From positions 284,001 through 348,000 of the forward strand of contig SNVD02011224.1 of NCBI GenBank assembly GCA_013180625.2: a DNA stretch of 64,000 nt, written 5' to 3'. The notes beneath the pieces are model-generated. The model had not been told where the DNA came from. It ran no database searches and was given only the letters and a program-made list of their open reading frames with translations. This DNA is from Boswellia sacra. Its lineage: Eukaryota; Streptophyta; Magnoliopsida; Sapindales; Burseraceae. This document shows positions 11,601 through 25,000 of this stretch, one piece after another. Position 1 is the first letter of the stretch. The number at the start of each line of letters is the position of its first letter. The position numbers and the translations under genes were made by a program.

Positions 11601-14028
11601 AACTCCTTCTTTGCTCTGGGCTTTCCTAAGAAACTGATTCCCCTGTTTAACCCTTTATTTCAAATTGAAAAAGGTCCTTCTGGTCAAATCTCATGAATTG
11701 ACCTTTTACGAGTTTTTCTCTCTTTTCCTTGGTGTATAATAACTATGGCCTAAGGCATGATTGTTATAGTTGACTATTCTGTAATGATTTAGGTATATTG
11801 CGGAGGGTGGGCTTACTGGTGAGAGAAAGCGATGGGTGCCTCGAAGAGGAAAAACTCCTTTAGATCCTGATGCCGCTGGGTTTATATATTCAAATCCTAT
11901 AGAGACCTCCTTCAAGCAAAGATGTCTTGAGGATTGGAAGATGTACCACCGTAAAGTTTTGAAAAAGTTGCAATATGAAGGGCGTGCAGCAGCGGGTGAT
12001 ATATCTGAATCTGATTATATGAGACTTGAAGAGAGACTAAGGAAAATAATAAAGGGTCGAGAACATAATGTTATAAAGCCCAAGGCTGCCAGTAAGATGG
12101 TAGTGTCTGAGTTGAAGGAAGAGTTAGAAGCACAAGGTCTGCCAACAGATGGAACTAGAAATGTTCTTTATCAGCGTGTACAAAAGGCAAGAAGAATAAA
12201 CCGCTCACGAGGAAGGCCTCTTTGGGTTCCTCCTGTAGAGGAGGAGGAAGAGGAGGTAAAATAACTGAAATAACTTATGCCTCTGATTTATGTCTCCTCA
12301 ACACAAGTGTATCTAAATATTGTCTTACTTTCTTAGAATTCATTTATATAGACCAAGTAGTCTTCCCTTTACCAAATTGATATCAAACTCATGGTAAGCC
12401 TCTTAACATTTTTGGCAGGTTGATGAAGAGCTAGACGAACTGATTTCACGGATCAAGCTGGAAGAAGGAAACACTGAGTTTTGGAAACGCCGGTTCCTTG
12501 GGGAAGGCTTGTATGATGATCATGATGAGCCTATGGACATGGATGAGTCAGAAATTTCGGATGAGTTGGATGATGATGTTATTGATGTAGAAGATGCTGC
12601 GAAGGAGGTTGAAGATGATGAGGCTGATGAAGAGGAGGAAGTAGAACAAACTGAGACTGAGAATCAAGAGGAAGACAGAGTCAAGGTGAAGGAAGTTGAA
12701 GCTAAGAAACCTCTTCAAATGATTGGAGTCCAACTTTTGAAAGATACTGATCAGATAGCAACCACATCAAAAAGATCTAGAAAAAAAATGTCTCGAATGG
12801 TGGAGGTATGGAAAGTCAATGTGGTTTGGTTTTTGCTTCTTTGCATATTACTATCCTAGTTACTTTTTAATTTTTATGGCATTTGGAATTATCTTCTTTT
12901 GTAGGAAATTGTTTCCACTTCTTTATGTTGGGGTTTGTCACTCAAAACATTGAGGGCTAAAACTTTGGAAATTCTGAAACATTTTTACATTTTGATGCAG
13001 GATGATGATGATGATGACTGGTTTCCAGAAGATATATTTGAAGCATTCAAGGAGCTAAGAAAACGGAAGGTCTTTGATGTATCTGACATGTATACGATAG
13101 CTGATGCATGGGGTTGGACATGGGAGAGAGAACTGAAGAATAAAATTCCCCAAAAATGGTCACAGGAGTGGGAAGTTGAGTTGGCTATTAAAGTAATGCT
13201 GAATGTATGTTCTCATGTCTTGTGCTTCTATGCTAGTTGTTTGTTATGGTCCTTTGTATGTGTATGGCCTCTGTGTTCAATGTACTTTTTCGCGATGCTC
13301 AAAATTTTCTTCTATTCTCTCCTCTTCATTTTGATAGTTATTTAAAAACGAAAAAACGAAAAAACGAAAAAAAAAAAAAAAAAAACCTGATCCAGTGTTA
13401 TCCAGTGCCCAATATAAGTTGTTTTACATTTGCTGCTTTTTATATGCCCGGTGGGCTCTGCTAGGAGCATTAATACCAAATTTTGTCTGCAGATCCAATT
13501 TTTTTACTTTTCTTGATAATGGACAATGCCATAACCCCAACACTTTGTTTTGTTTTTGTACATGCTTGTATAAAAGAAATAAAATACTGTAATATGTTTC
13601 AGGTAATAGAATTGGGTGGAAAACCAACTATTGGGGACTGTGCCATGATAATAAGAGTAGCTATAAGGGCTCCTGTTCCTTCAGCTTTCTTGAAGATCTT
13701 GCAGACAACACATAGTCTTGGTTATGTATTTGGGAGGTAAGAAATTATAAGCAGTTTAAACTGTTGAAACTTAATTTGGAAGTGCAATGTTTCATTCTGA
13801 TTATGAACATTGTTTCTTTAACATGTAATTGTATTTGTCTTTCCCTATTGCAGTCCCCTTTACGATGAAATAATCTCATTGTGCCTTGATCTGGGAGAAC
13901 TGGATGCAGCCATTGCAATAGTTGCAGATATGGAGACTAGTGGAATCACAGTCCCGGACCAAACCCTGGACAGGGTGATATCTGCTAGACAGACGGGTGA
14001 AACAACAGTCGAGGATGCATCAGCATAG
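2641..14028 (+). CDS. PTAC3: pTAC3/PAP1-type SAP-domain, PPR-like plastid transcription protein
   Basis: In Arabidopsis this family (PLASTID TRANSCRIPTIONALLY ACTIVE 3, PAP1) is part of the plastid-encoded RNA polymerase complex in chloroplast nucleoids. I read 13 phase-consistent exons: 2641-3099, 3239-3410, 3506-3723, 4897-4957, 5295-5367, 8054-8131, 9255-9412, 10603-10771, 11793-12255, 12419-12805, 13001-13204, 13603-13736 and 13854-14028 (stop TAG). From the in-frame ATG at 2734 the protein is 885 aa; from 2641 it is 916 aa. The Ser/Arg/Lys-rich N-terminus fits a plastid transit peptide. PPR-like helical repeats fill roughly residues 70-400. A SAP DNA-binding motif (KMVVSELKEELEAQGLPT) sits near residue 532, counted from 2734. 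A highly acidic Asp/Glu tract follows in exon 10, then a conserved C-terminal region. Introns 5, 7 and 8 carry transposon insertions. The family call is firm; the start codon is not settled. Confidence 0.93.
5507..6822 (-). mobile_element. Deletion-derivative Copia-type LTR element in pTAC3 intron 5
   Basis: Two direct repeats of about 197 bp (5507-5703 and 6587-6784) match almost throughout and have TG...CA-type ends; the left copy ends AAAA instead of AACA. Read on the minus strand, a primer-binding-like TGGTATCAAA abuts the right LTR at 6586 downwards. A polypurine stretch (CTCCCCCTCAAGTTGGAG on +, at 5704-5721) abuts the left LTR, so the element points leftward. The roughly 880-bp interior has lost nearly all coding sequence. 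The part next to the left LTR resembles the pol 3' end of the larger Copia at 23616. The right LTR is followed at 6785-6822 by a second copy of the polypurine/internal sequence instead of a target duplication. Confidence 0.75.
6824..7113 (+). mobile_element. TRIM-like small LTR element in pTAC3 intron 5
   Basis: Short terminal direct repeats ending AAACTTAACA lie at about 6824-6864 (shortened) and 7060-7113 (54 bp). Immediately after the left repeat is TTGTATCAGAGC (6865-6876), one mismatch from the usual initiator-Met tRNA primer-binding site. The interior is under 200 bp and non-coding. A second copy of the same family lies in the SEC gene at 53888-54151. It abuts the duplicated tail of the Copia derivative, so it probably inserted into that element. 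I do not know a published family name. Confidence 0.65.
8799..8821. repeat. CA microsatellite
   Basis: A short (CA)n tract with one interruption lies in pTAC3 intron 6. The remainder of that intron (8132-9254) is AT-rich and holds nothing else I recognise. Confidence 0.8.
10160..10402 (-). mobile_element. Possible TRIM-like element in pTAC3 intron 7
   Basis: On the minus strand a TGGTATCATAG primer-binding-like motif (within 10322-10332) lies beside a segment containing TAACCACTTGACATAAAAG (near 10335-10360). A weakly similar segment (TTAACCACTATACTTGAGAG) lies near 10165-10190. This arrangement of short imperfect repeats around a non-coding core with a primer site is TRIM-like. The repeats are diverged and no target duplication was found, so the boundaries are approximate. 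Confidence 0.4.
11099..11467 (+). mobile_element. Solo LTR in pTAC3 intron 8, related to the nested gag-only element
   Basis: The 369-bp segment begins TG and ends CA and is bracketed by a perfect 5-bp duplication, GAAAG, at 11094-11098 and 11468-11472. Its length equals the 5' LTR of the element at 26843. It also shares the paired AGGGATTTTGACT...TTGACTTTTCCTAATT block, an AGTATAAAT TATA-like site and a similar 3' end (GGTCCCCTGCCA against GGTTCCCCATCA). No internal sequence remains, so it is most simply a solo LTR left by LTR-LTR recombination. It is clearly more diverged than the LTRs of the nested copy. Confidence 0.8.
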
Positions 14029-15129
14029 CTGCAAATACAAACTCCTTTTTGTATAGTTTGATATCAACATGATAGCAGCATTCTTTCTAAGCGATACAAA
14101 ATTCCCAGTGGAACCTGTAGCAAGTGTAACATTAGAGTATGTATCAATTTTGCAAGTCATTCTCTTCCGTTTTTCTGCGAAAGATTCTAAATGGCTCAGG
14201 CTATTTCCCGTAAATCCAGATAAGGCCTGCGAATTGGGCTTGGCGGATCAAAATCTCGTGTATTTTAGGGTTGGTCCAAACCAGAGTTGAAAAATATTGT
14301 ACATAATTTTGGGCCAGAGTCCATTTAGTACATGGTTTCAGGCTAGACTTTATTACGGTCCAGATTTTATAATTTTGGACTCATAATTAGACCAATATCC
14401 CTAGCCCAACCCAATTAAGTTGGAATAGGGCTATTTACGCCACTAATTTTGCAACACCGTTTCGATTTTCTTCCTTGATCGTGGCGTCAAGTCTCAACCA
14501 CTCCGAAAAAGAGAGTCAACTGGCTTCAGCTTTTGAGGTTGATTGTAGCTTAACTTACAATGAAATGAACACAAAAATACATTATATAGCTATCTATTTT
14601 ATTTTAGTTTAGATGAAAGATGATTAAAATATTTTGTTAGATTCTCTTATAACTGAAAGTATTCACTTAGATTATCTCTATTGGCAAATAAAAATTTCTT
14701 CATTGAAAAGGAAGACATTCATTCTTGACCCTGAAGCAAATGAAGAAAAAATGGTGCTGGACCCATCACCCATTATCCCACCTAATCATAACGAACATGC
14801 CTTAAAAGTGTGATATAGCTTTACCAACGATTAATGGCATTAAAGTAATTATAACCAAGTTGCATGTACAAAATGGTGAAATCATCTGTTAAGACATTTA
14901 AGCAGCGACAGCAACGAGGAGGGGTCACTCACTACTCACGACTCAGTTTAAGACACCACCAACTCGCTCGCTCGTTTTAAATATTTAATAAAGTAAGAAA
15001 ATATTTAGTCAAACAAATTATCGTTCGAATCCATTCGATTTCGATCTCTTTCACTTTCGTTCACTCTTGTGATGCTTTAATTCTTACAGATTTGAGTTCA
15101 AAGCGTAGTCGCCATCTGCCGCGCACGTG
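14029..15129. other. Intergenic region between the pTAC3-like and PIR genes
   Basis: About 1.1 kb separates the two genes, which are transcribed in the same direction. The first few hundred bases are probably the 3' UTR of the pTAC3-like gene. The part near 14900-15129 is C/T-rich, with a repeated CTCG stretch (about 14963-14975), and probably forms the PIR core promoter and leader. No transposon or RNA gene was recognised. Confidence 0.45.
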
Positions 15130-17509
15130 ATGGCGGCAGTTCCCGTTGAGGAAGCCATTGCAGCTCTATCCACATTCTCACTAGAGGTAATTTTTTAATA
15201 ATGCATTTATTCAGTCAAGTTACTTCAAGAATTAATAGCTTCAAATTTAAGTTTAAAAGCTGAATTCACAACATACTTACTCTTTTTTTTTTTTTAATTT
15301 TGGACGAACTGTAGGATGAGCAACCGGAGGTTCAAGGACCAGCCGTCATGGTTTCAACTGAAAAAGGAGCAACCAACAGTCCAGTTGGTAAATTCTTCTA
15401 AAAAATATTATATTACATTTAAATTATGAATTTCAACGTTTCTCGCCATTTTCAACTTACAATTGCATTTAATAAATTTGGATTCAATCGGTGTGAGGTG
15501 TTCTGCTTTGTTAGGGCATTTAGACTTCGATTTATCGTTTGATCGTATACGCACGTATCCTGCAACAAAATATGTTTTGTTTTGGATTTAATAGGTAATG
15601 TGATGCGTTCCGTTACTAAAGACTTGTATTTCTCTTGTAGAGTATAGTGATGTTAATGCATATCGCTTGTCGTTATCAGAAGATACAAAAGCTCTCAATC
15701 AGCTGGTATCTTGTTTCTTGGCGTTACTTTGTCTTTTGAAAGTAGACATGTAATGTGGATCCTGTTTAGCTTTTAGTTCTAAAATTGTTTTTACTTCTTT
15801 GATTATCTGTGCAGGACACTCTTATCCAAGAAGGGAAGGAGATGGCATCAGTGCTTTATACATACCGTAGTTGTGTCAAAGCGCTTCCTCAGGTTTACTA
15901 TGGCTTTAGCTTGACCAAAAATAATGTTTTGTGGACATCTAAAATACTACTTTATATTCAAGTTATTGTCTATACTGATTAAAGTTAAGTGGAGAAACGT
16001 ATCTTTGTTAAATAAAACAGTGATATATTACGAGAAACTAAAGTAAAAAGAGAACTTATAATTTTAAGAAGAGGTAGATCGAGTTGTATCTGCAGTTACA
16101 TTGATATAAGTAAAAAAATTCTTAGATTTGTAACCTGTAATTTAAGGAATTTCACAAAAAATTAGCAACCTACTTGAATGAAGCCATAATTGAAGTTCTG
16201 CTTTGTCATATTCAGACCAGATAAATTCACTGAATTGGTGTCTTATGGTGTTAAGACAAGTTCTAAATTTCAGATAAAAAGTTTTTTCTTTCCCCTTTCA
16301 TCTTTACCAAAATATTTGGTGGTAAACATATGGCAGCTTCCTAATTCTATGAAGCACAGTCAAGCTGACTTGTATCTAGAGACCTATCAAGTTTTGGACT
16401 TGGAGATGAGTCGCCTACGTGAAATTCAAAGATGGCAAGCATCAGCTGCAGCTAAAGTATGACAGTTTAAAGATTATAATCTTCTTATATTTCTTTTCAA
16501 TTGCTCATCATGTAGTTGAACTCGTTATTAGTTCTCCTGTGATCAAAACACTTAATTGGTGTACAGCTAGCAGCCGATATGCAGCGTTTTTCCAGGCCAG
16601 AGCGGCGCATTAATGGACCCACAATAACTCATCTATGGTTTGTTTTGTCATATTCGGTTTTCTCTTAAGTGTTAACCTTGTTGTTTATGGTCTTACTGTC
16701 TAATTCTCGCATCTCAAGTACTTGTGAATGTGAGCTTCCAACTACATTTAATGTGACCACTTGTTTTGGGGAAAAATAATCATTCTTACAGTGATTAGAA
16801 TACTTATTTTCCATTAATGTCATATCTTCTTAACTCCAGGTCCATGTTAAAGTTGCTCGATATCTTACTGCAGCTCGATCATCTAAAAAATGCTAAAGCA
16901 AGTATACCTAATGATTTTTCTTGGTACAAGAGGTATGTCAGTTTAATATTTTTGCGTTATTTTACTCATTGTATTCATGTATCATTTTTTTTTTTTCACA
17001 TTTCATGTAAACTTTCCATCGAATATTTGAAAATGACAGAGCAATACTGACCCATGATTGTAAAAATATAAAAGCATGTTTGTTTTAATAAATTTATTAA
17101 TAAAAATTGATTTTTTTAATTACTATTTATAATCTGGACACTATTGCATAGTTCAGTTTAGTCCCATGGAACTAGTCCAGTTCAAATCAGTCCTGATTCC
17201 CAAACATTTCCTCAGAGTGTGTCATGGCTCTGAGCGGTCAATTTGTGGCAGTTTGTATATAATCTGGTGATTAATGTGTGTAGTCAATAAGTTCTTATTG
17301 TATTTCCTGTCAGTTCTCCATGAAATTTACTGGATTACTATTTCAGATTATGGATACAGTAAGAGAAACCCTATTTCTTATCAAGAAAAAAAAGGGCCTG
17401 CTTTTCTTAAAAAAAAAATTATTTAATGATTAAATAATTACAAACCACTCGACTGCAAATTTTGTTCCTTTATAATTATGCTCAGTAATAGTGGTTAGCT
17501 GTAAATTTC

Positions 17510-17544
<35 letters not shown>

Positions 17545-18988
17545 GTTTAAACTAATTATTTTATTGTAGTCACATATATTTTGGCAGTATCACAAATATT
17601 GTCTCACTGTTCTGAAATGAATTTTAATGCATGGTATTTTGTTCCACTTTGAAATTGTCAGGACATTCACACAAGTCAGTGTCCAGTGGCAAGATACTGA
17701 TTCTATGAGAGAAGAGTTGGATGATTTACAGGTGTGTGTTTGTGGTCCCATAGGATGGATAAGTAAGATGGCATTTTAGTTAGTTCAGCAAAACTTTACT
17801 TTATACATAATTTTACAAGAAAGAAGTAGAAGGAAATTTTAAGATAGTTACGAGGAAGATATTAATATTTTGTGGGAAAGATTTCGTTTCTAACTTCTCT
17901 TTAGGCTTCAATCTCAAAAGCTTGCTAGGATACTTATTTTTTTATTATATCTTAAATCTAGTTTTTGTTGTCCATAGATTCTCTTGAGTTTTATGATCCA
18001 TTAGCTGGATCTTTTGGTGCACAACTTGTTTACTTTTTGTAGCTACTCTTTTCTTTTTCTAATAAATGTTTCTTTGTTTCTGTCAAAAAAGGGGGGAGCA
18101 AAACATTACTTTGTTCTCTTTTCTTCTTTCCTGTCATTTTAGAGTGCTGTTGTGATCTTTTACATTTTTTATTTTCCCATCTTTCTGGCTGATAATTTAA
18201 TATCTTTTGCAGATTTTCTTAAGCACAAGGTGGGCTATCTTACTGAACTTGCATGTCGAGATGTTCCGTGTGAACAAGTATCCTTTCTTTATAGTTATTT
18301 GTTTTAACTTTTGTCTGCTGGAAACATTTCAAAATGGTGCCATAGAGCAAAATGATTCACTTTATTTGATATACCTTGTTTGACATATACTTTTATGAGC
18401 TGCTAAATTTCTTTTAGGACAATTTATTCTAGTATTAGCTGCAAACATATTTTCTTAATCTGTTTTGGAGTTCCTTCACTGAAAATAGTGTTGAAGACAT
18501 ACTTCAAGTCCTGATAGTCTTTGCTGTTGAGTCATTGGAGTTGGATTTTGCACTTCTATTTCCAGAGCGCCACGTGCTTCTTCGTGTCTTGCCTGTTCTT
18601 GTTGTCTTAGCAACATCATCAGAGAAAGATAGCGAATCGCTGTATAAAAGAGTGAAAATTAACAGACTGATAAATATTTTTAAGGTAGTATGGTTCATAT
18701 GATGATCAAAACTATCATAGGGATAAAAATCAATTTATAATTTTTATGTATTCTTTTTTACCTGTGTGGCAGAGTGATCCAGTCATTCCTGCTTTTCCAG
18801 ATCTTCATCTTTCGCCTGCTGCAATGTTGAAAGAATTGTCAATGTACTTCCAAAAATTTTCCGCACAAGCTCGTCTGCTCAATCTTCCAGCACCTCATGA
18901 GCTCCTACCCAGGGAGGCACAAGAATATCCTGTTTAGGAATTTTTATCTTTTTTTTTTTTTTAACTTGCTTACAATATATATATCTCT

Positions 18989-19041
<53 letters not shown>

Positions 19042-22000
19042 GACAAAGCTTTTATATAAAATAAGTACAATAATCATAGATGGTTGTTTTTTACAATATT
19101 TATTATGAATATAGGAAGTGGAATTTTTTGTCTAAGCCAGCTAGTAGGAATGGTTCATTCTTAGCTTGCTTATCAATTTTTTATCACCATGGTGGGTCAA
19201 GTGTGATCCATGTTGGCTAAATTTGGCTCGAAACTTTTTGACCCAGCTCAAGAATCAATCGAACCAAATTGCTGCTAAAAAAAAGATAAGTGAGCTTCAG
19301 AATGAGACATTGTTTCTATCAATCTAATTAGAAAAATATTTTTCTGTAAATTCTCCTGGATTTTTCATTGTTCTAGAGACATCTGAAGATTTGTATTGGT
19401 TTCCAAAATGTTAGGCTCTCATACTGACCCATCGGTTCCTCTATCAGAACCATTATAATTAGATTAATTGAATACAACTTTTTGTCTTACCTTGTGAAAT
19501 TATGACAACAAAATTCACTCATCTTTCTAATGAAGCCTTGACTTAATTTTTACATATCAGAGACATTATCTAATTGTTAATCATATTGGGGCAATCCGTG
19601 CTGAGCATGATGACTTTACAATTCGTTTTGCTTCAGCGATAAATCAGGTAGTCCACCCCCTCTTTTTCTCTTTCTCCTATATATATTAATGTATATCTAT
19701 GTTTTTGTGTTGTGTCTGATGCTATATATGTAATGGGTCTTTTCTCACTGTTCAAACTTGCTTTTACAGCTATTATTGTTGAAGTCAACAGATGGTACAG
19801 ATATCGAATGGAGCAAAGAAGTTAAAGGAAACATGTATGATATGGTCATTGAAGGTTTCCAACTCGTAAGCAAATGGACTGCACGCATTTGGGAACAATG
19901 CGCATGGAAATTTTCTCGCCCATGCAAGGATGCAATTCCTTCAGATTCAAATGAAAGTTTGGCATCATATTCTGACTATGAAAAGGTATTATATTCTTTC
20001 CATCTATCGTACTTGTAATTGGCTTCTTGTTCTTGGATTGGTCTATAAAAACCAAGTTAGCTAATGTAAGCTTGAATATATTCTGAAAATAAATTCTTTC
20101 TTTTCTCAAAAGTGCTGCTTGATCTCTAAAGGTGACACATTTGGTTATTTCGTGTGAATTAGAGCTGACTCAGATTGTGTATATATATGTGGATGTACAT
20201 GTGGTCTTTCTCCTTGTATAACAAATGTGTGGTTCACATCTATTCTTTTGCATGAAGTGGTAAATTTGTTCAATTGTCTTCTAGGTTGTTCGATATAATT
20301 ATAGGGCAGAAGAAAGGAAAGCACTGGTTGAACTTGTTAGCTATATAAAGAGCATTGGATCAATGATGTTGCGGTGTGACACATTTGTAGCAGATGCTTT
20401 ATGGGAAACAGTACATGCTGAGGTCCAAGATTTTGTCCAAAACACATTAGCCACTATGTTGCGGACCACCTTTCGAAAGAAGAAGGATCTTTCGAGGTAG
20501 GTGTTTATATTAGTGTCATGAGATTTTGGTTAAAATTTCTTGAAGTTTTTGACTATTTAGGCATGTTTTGTACTCTTTCCATCATTATATATGCAATTAG
20601 AATGCTGTAAATGATATCAGCATTAGTTAAAGGAAACATTTGATATATTGCAAGCTTTGTATTAACAATTCACTGATTGATAGTTCAGTACACAGTGCAT
20701 CAGGTGAAGGCTTTGGAAAATATTTTTAATGAAGCAGACTCTGCTAGCATATGATATCATATTTGGATTGGTGCAAATGATTTTTCCTATTGATTCTTTC
20801 TCAATCAGGATCACCATTTAGCACACTGAGTCCAATGGCACTCGTGTCCTCAAGTTTTTGACTTAACAAATAACAGATCAGTAAAAAAAACTAATAAATC
20901 AGTTAAGATAACTAAGGATTAGGAATCTTAGAAGAACTGATTCAAGTAAATGTCAATCTTTTTTCTTTTCAATTTTTATATCAGTACAAAGCACAAAGAC
21001 AATAGAAGAGAGTGCCTATTTCTGTCATGGAGGTGCCTACTCAAATCTGTGATGCACGTGCTCAAACTTATCATAAGTGTTTTTTTCTAAATTTCGTTTA
21101 CTGCCTTACGCTTTAATTTTAACCATCTCTTACGCGCCCCCATTTATGTAAAGATACTTGTATAAATAGTAATTTATGCCAATGACAGAGTGATTAGCTG
21201 ACTATTGACATTTTTTCAATTGCTTTTTTTTCTTTTTTTGAAATGCTGACTTTCAGGATTCTTTCTGATATGCGGACCCTTTCAGCTGACTGGATGGCAA
21301 ACACAAGCAAGCCTGAAACCGATTTACAATCTGTACAGCATTCAGGCGAAGAAAGCAGAGGGAACTTCTTTTATCCAAGGCCAGTTGCACCAACAGCTGC
21401 ACAGGTTTTTCTTTATCTTAATACTATTTTTTTGGCATTTTGGTTTATTTTATCGATTCTTTCTTTCCCCTGTTTCCTGCTGATAGCATTTGTAGTTCTT
21501 GGTTTATAACCATCTCAGAATTATGGAAGAAAGCATCTTATTGTATCTAAGTACATAAATATAAGTGATATGCAAAGCACAAATTATCACGGCATCAAGG
21601 TTTTGAATTTTGGTAGGGAGATGTTACGTTGTAATTTAGGAAATGAAGGCACATCCTTTAAATATACATGGAGTTCTGGGCATGACGATCTGAAAAGTAC
21701 AGAAGATAGTGATACTTTCCTTTGGGTTAGATAATAAGTTATTTGCTGCGGTTTTGTGAAATGAAGAACATGGGAGTATATATCCAAAAAAGGTTACTGG
21801 TGATATAGCTAAAAGGTAATTAAATATTCTTGTAAATGAGCCCATTTATTTTGGATGATGCTTAGATGAGTCCTGTTATAGATTTTCTGTGTCTCTCATG
21901 AAGTGATTTCTTAAATTCTAGTATAACTCTCTTTATCCTCACTTTTGATTGTTTGACCAGCGTACTTATTTATTTTTTGGGAAAAAATTGAAATATTGCT

Positions 22001-25000
22001 GCCAAACTTTGTTTATGGAACAATTAGGGGCATGTTATACAAGTGACTGTTTGATGGGAATCTTATTCCCTGTGACAAAAAGCAGCAAAGCAGATATCTC
22101 CCGCACAGTTTAGACAATGAATATTTCCATGAGAAATCTAATTCAGACCTCTTTGCTTTTCTTCTTTATTACTTGTTTGTTTAGTTGTCATAAGAGAGAC
22201 AATTCTGCATAATATAGAAGTGAATATTCATTATGAGATTCTTAATTTTGCGATCTTTTTATTAATCATTTCAACCAACCTGTAGTTTGTAAATTTAACG
22301 TATGCACTCATATCTAACTGATTGATAGTTTTATTTACGCAGGTCCATTGTCTGCAATTCCTGATATATGAGGTGGTTTCTGGTGGTAATCTCAGAAAGC
22401 CTGGGGGACTCTTTGGAAACAGTGGCTCTGAGATTCCTGTTAATGATTTAAAGCAGTTGGAAACTTTCTTTTACAAGCTTAGCTTCTTCCTGCATGTATT
22501 GGATTACACAGGTAATCTTTTATTTAACCTACTTTTATCTTGACATAAAATAAATGATTTTCCTTTCATCAGTATTAGTAGAAGTGTAAGCTACCATCCA
22601 AGCACTGGACAGTTTTATTCTAATGTGGTTTGAAAATGAGAACCAAATTTTGGACCAGCAAGACGATGATTGGAGTAAATTCACAACCCGTGGGGTAGAG
22701 AGATGAACCAGAAGTAGCATCCCTTTAGTTACTTCAAAATTTTATATAACCATACAGCTTAAGGGTTTATGTCCCTTTTGATTATTTAATGCATGTTGTA
22801 TCCCTTTAAGTATTTAATGCATGATATGCATTATTGTTACCTTAAAAATCTTCGAGGTAGATGAGGATTCTAAGGGACTAGCTATTAGAATCTCTTGTGG
22901 GAATAAAAGGAGAGGTTTTCAAATTTATATTGGAATTGGGATGTGTTGCTTGTTTTCATCTAGAGGGACGGTTCGCCATGTCAAGCCAAGCCAGCTAAAT
23001 AAAACACCCGGCCTAGGCAGCACCCAAGGGTATGCCGAGCCAACGAGATCGGACAGTAATTTTTAACTTTTTAAAATGTTTAGATATTTTTTAACTGCAT
23101 AAATGTGTATTAAATTATTTAAACTTTTTTTCTCGTGAAGCTTTAATAACATAAATCATAGTATGGAAAATAATATCACATAAATCATATTTAACTTGTA
23201 CTAACTATATATTATTTTATGATTAAAATAATATGGAAAATAATGTGATACACATTTATCTAGTTTAAAGAAAATAGATCTAAAAATTCTGTAAAAATTT
23301 TGGTCCAATCGGGCCAGCCTGGTTGGCCTAACTAGAAATTTCCTTGGGCCATCCCTATTTCCCTAAGCAGGCCCAAACTAGCACCTTGCATGCTGGCACG
23401 ACCTGAGGGCCATCCTGGGCTTCCTTTTTCGTTCCCGCTGCCACCTCTAGTTGCACTAATAGATTTAAGCTCTAATACATCCTCTTATGTATAGGGAACT
23501 TGGATCAGATGCAACCATAACCACAAAGACAACAATAAACATAACTTAACATAATTTAATTAATACAATGGAGGGATTCAAACACAAGACCACATGGTCA
23601 ACTTGGCTTTGGCATTGTTGAGAGAGAGAGGGAGAAACGAATTTAGGGGAAAAATTTGTATGTATTCTATTGTAAAGAGGTGTACATATATATAGTACAA
23701 TAAGAGGAAATAAAATAGAAAAGAGAGAATCAAATATGTATCTAATAAGAATACAATCATAAATTCCTATATAGAGATTTAACACTCCTCCTCAAGTTGG
23801 AGTATAGATATTCTCGATTCCCAACTTGGAACATAGATGAAGAAACACTCCTTTATGAACTGCTTTGGTAAAAAGATCTTCAATTTGGTCTTCAGACTTA
23901 ACATAAGGAGTGATTATCTCTCTACTCATTATAGCCTCATGAACAAAGTGACAATCTGCTTCAATGTGTTTAGCTCTTTCATGAAAAACTGGATTGCTAG
24001 CAATATATGTTACAGCCATATTATCACAAAACATTTTTTATGGCTTTTTGAAATCAATTCCAATCTCAGTTAAAAAATTCTTGACCCACATAATCTCACA
24101 TGTTGTATGAGCCATAGCACGATACTCTGCCTCTACACTGGATCTTGCAACTATATTTTGTTTCTTGTTTCTCCAAGTTACTAGATTGCCTCCCAAGAAA
24201 GTACAATATCCACTTGTAGACTTCCTATCAGTTTTGGATCCAGTCCAATCAGCATCAGAATAGCCAACAATGTCTAACTCTTTACCTTTCTTGTAAAGAA
24301 TTCCTTTACCAACGGACTGTTTTAGATATCGTAGAATTCTACATACCGTCTCCCAATGGATCTTCTTCGGATTTTGCATATACTAACTAACTGCACTTAC
24401 TGCAAAAGTAATATCAGATCTAGTGACAGTAAGATAAATCAACTTTCCCACAAGACTTTTATATCTTTTCTTATCTTCAAAATCTGGATCACTATCACTA
24501 TCCAATATTACATTAGAATCCATAGGGGTCTCTATTGGCTTAGACCTTAACATACCCATCTCATCAAGTAAGTCTTGCACATACTTTCTCTAAGACAAAA
24601 TGATACCTTTTTTACTCCTTAAAACTTCAATACCAAGAAAGTATCTGAGTTGTCCCAAGTCTTTTGTTTGAAAATGTGTCTTTAGCTGTCTTTTCACTTC
24701 TTCTATGCCATTAGAATCACTCTTAATCACAATGATATCATCTTCATACACCACAAGTATAACAATACCTGATCTTGTATGTTTAACAAACACTGAGTGA
24801 TCAGATTGACAACGGGAGAAGTTGATCGAAGCCAAAACGCCACTCAATTTTTCAAACCAGGCCATAGGTGACTGCTTCAGACCATAAATAGCCTTCTTTA
24901 ACATACAAACAGAGGTGGTTAACTCCCCCTGAGCAACAAATCCAGGTGGTTGCTCCATATAAACCTCCTCGTGTAAATCACCACACAAGAAGGCATTTTT

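Noticed and set aside
18879..19070. Minus-strand frame with a long Thr-His repeat
   Set aside because: It is created entirely by the GT microsatellite in PIR intron 11.
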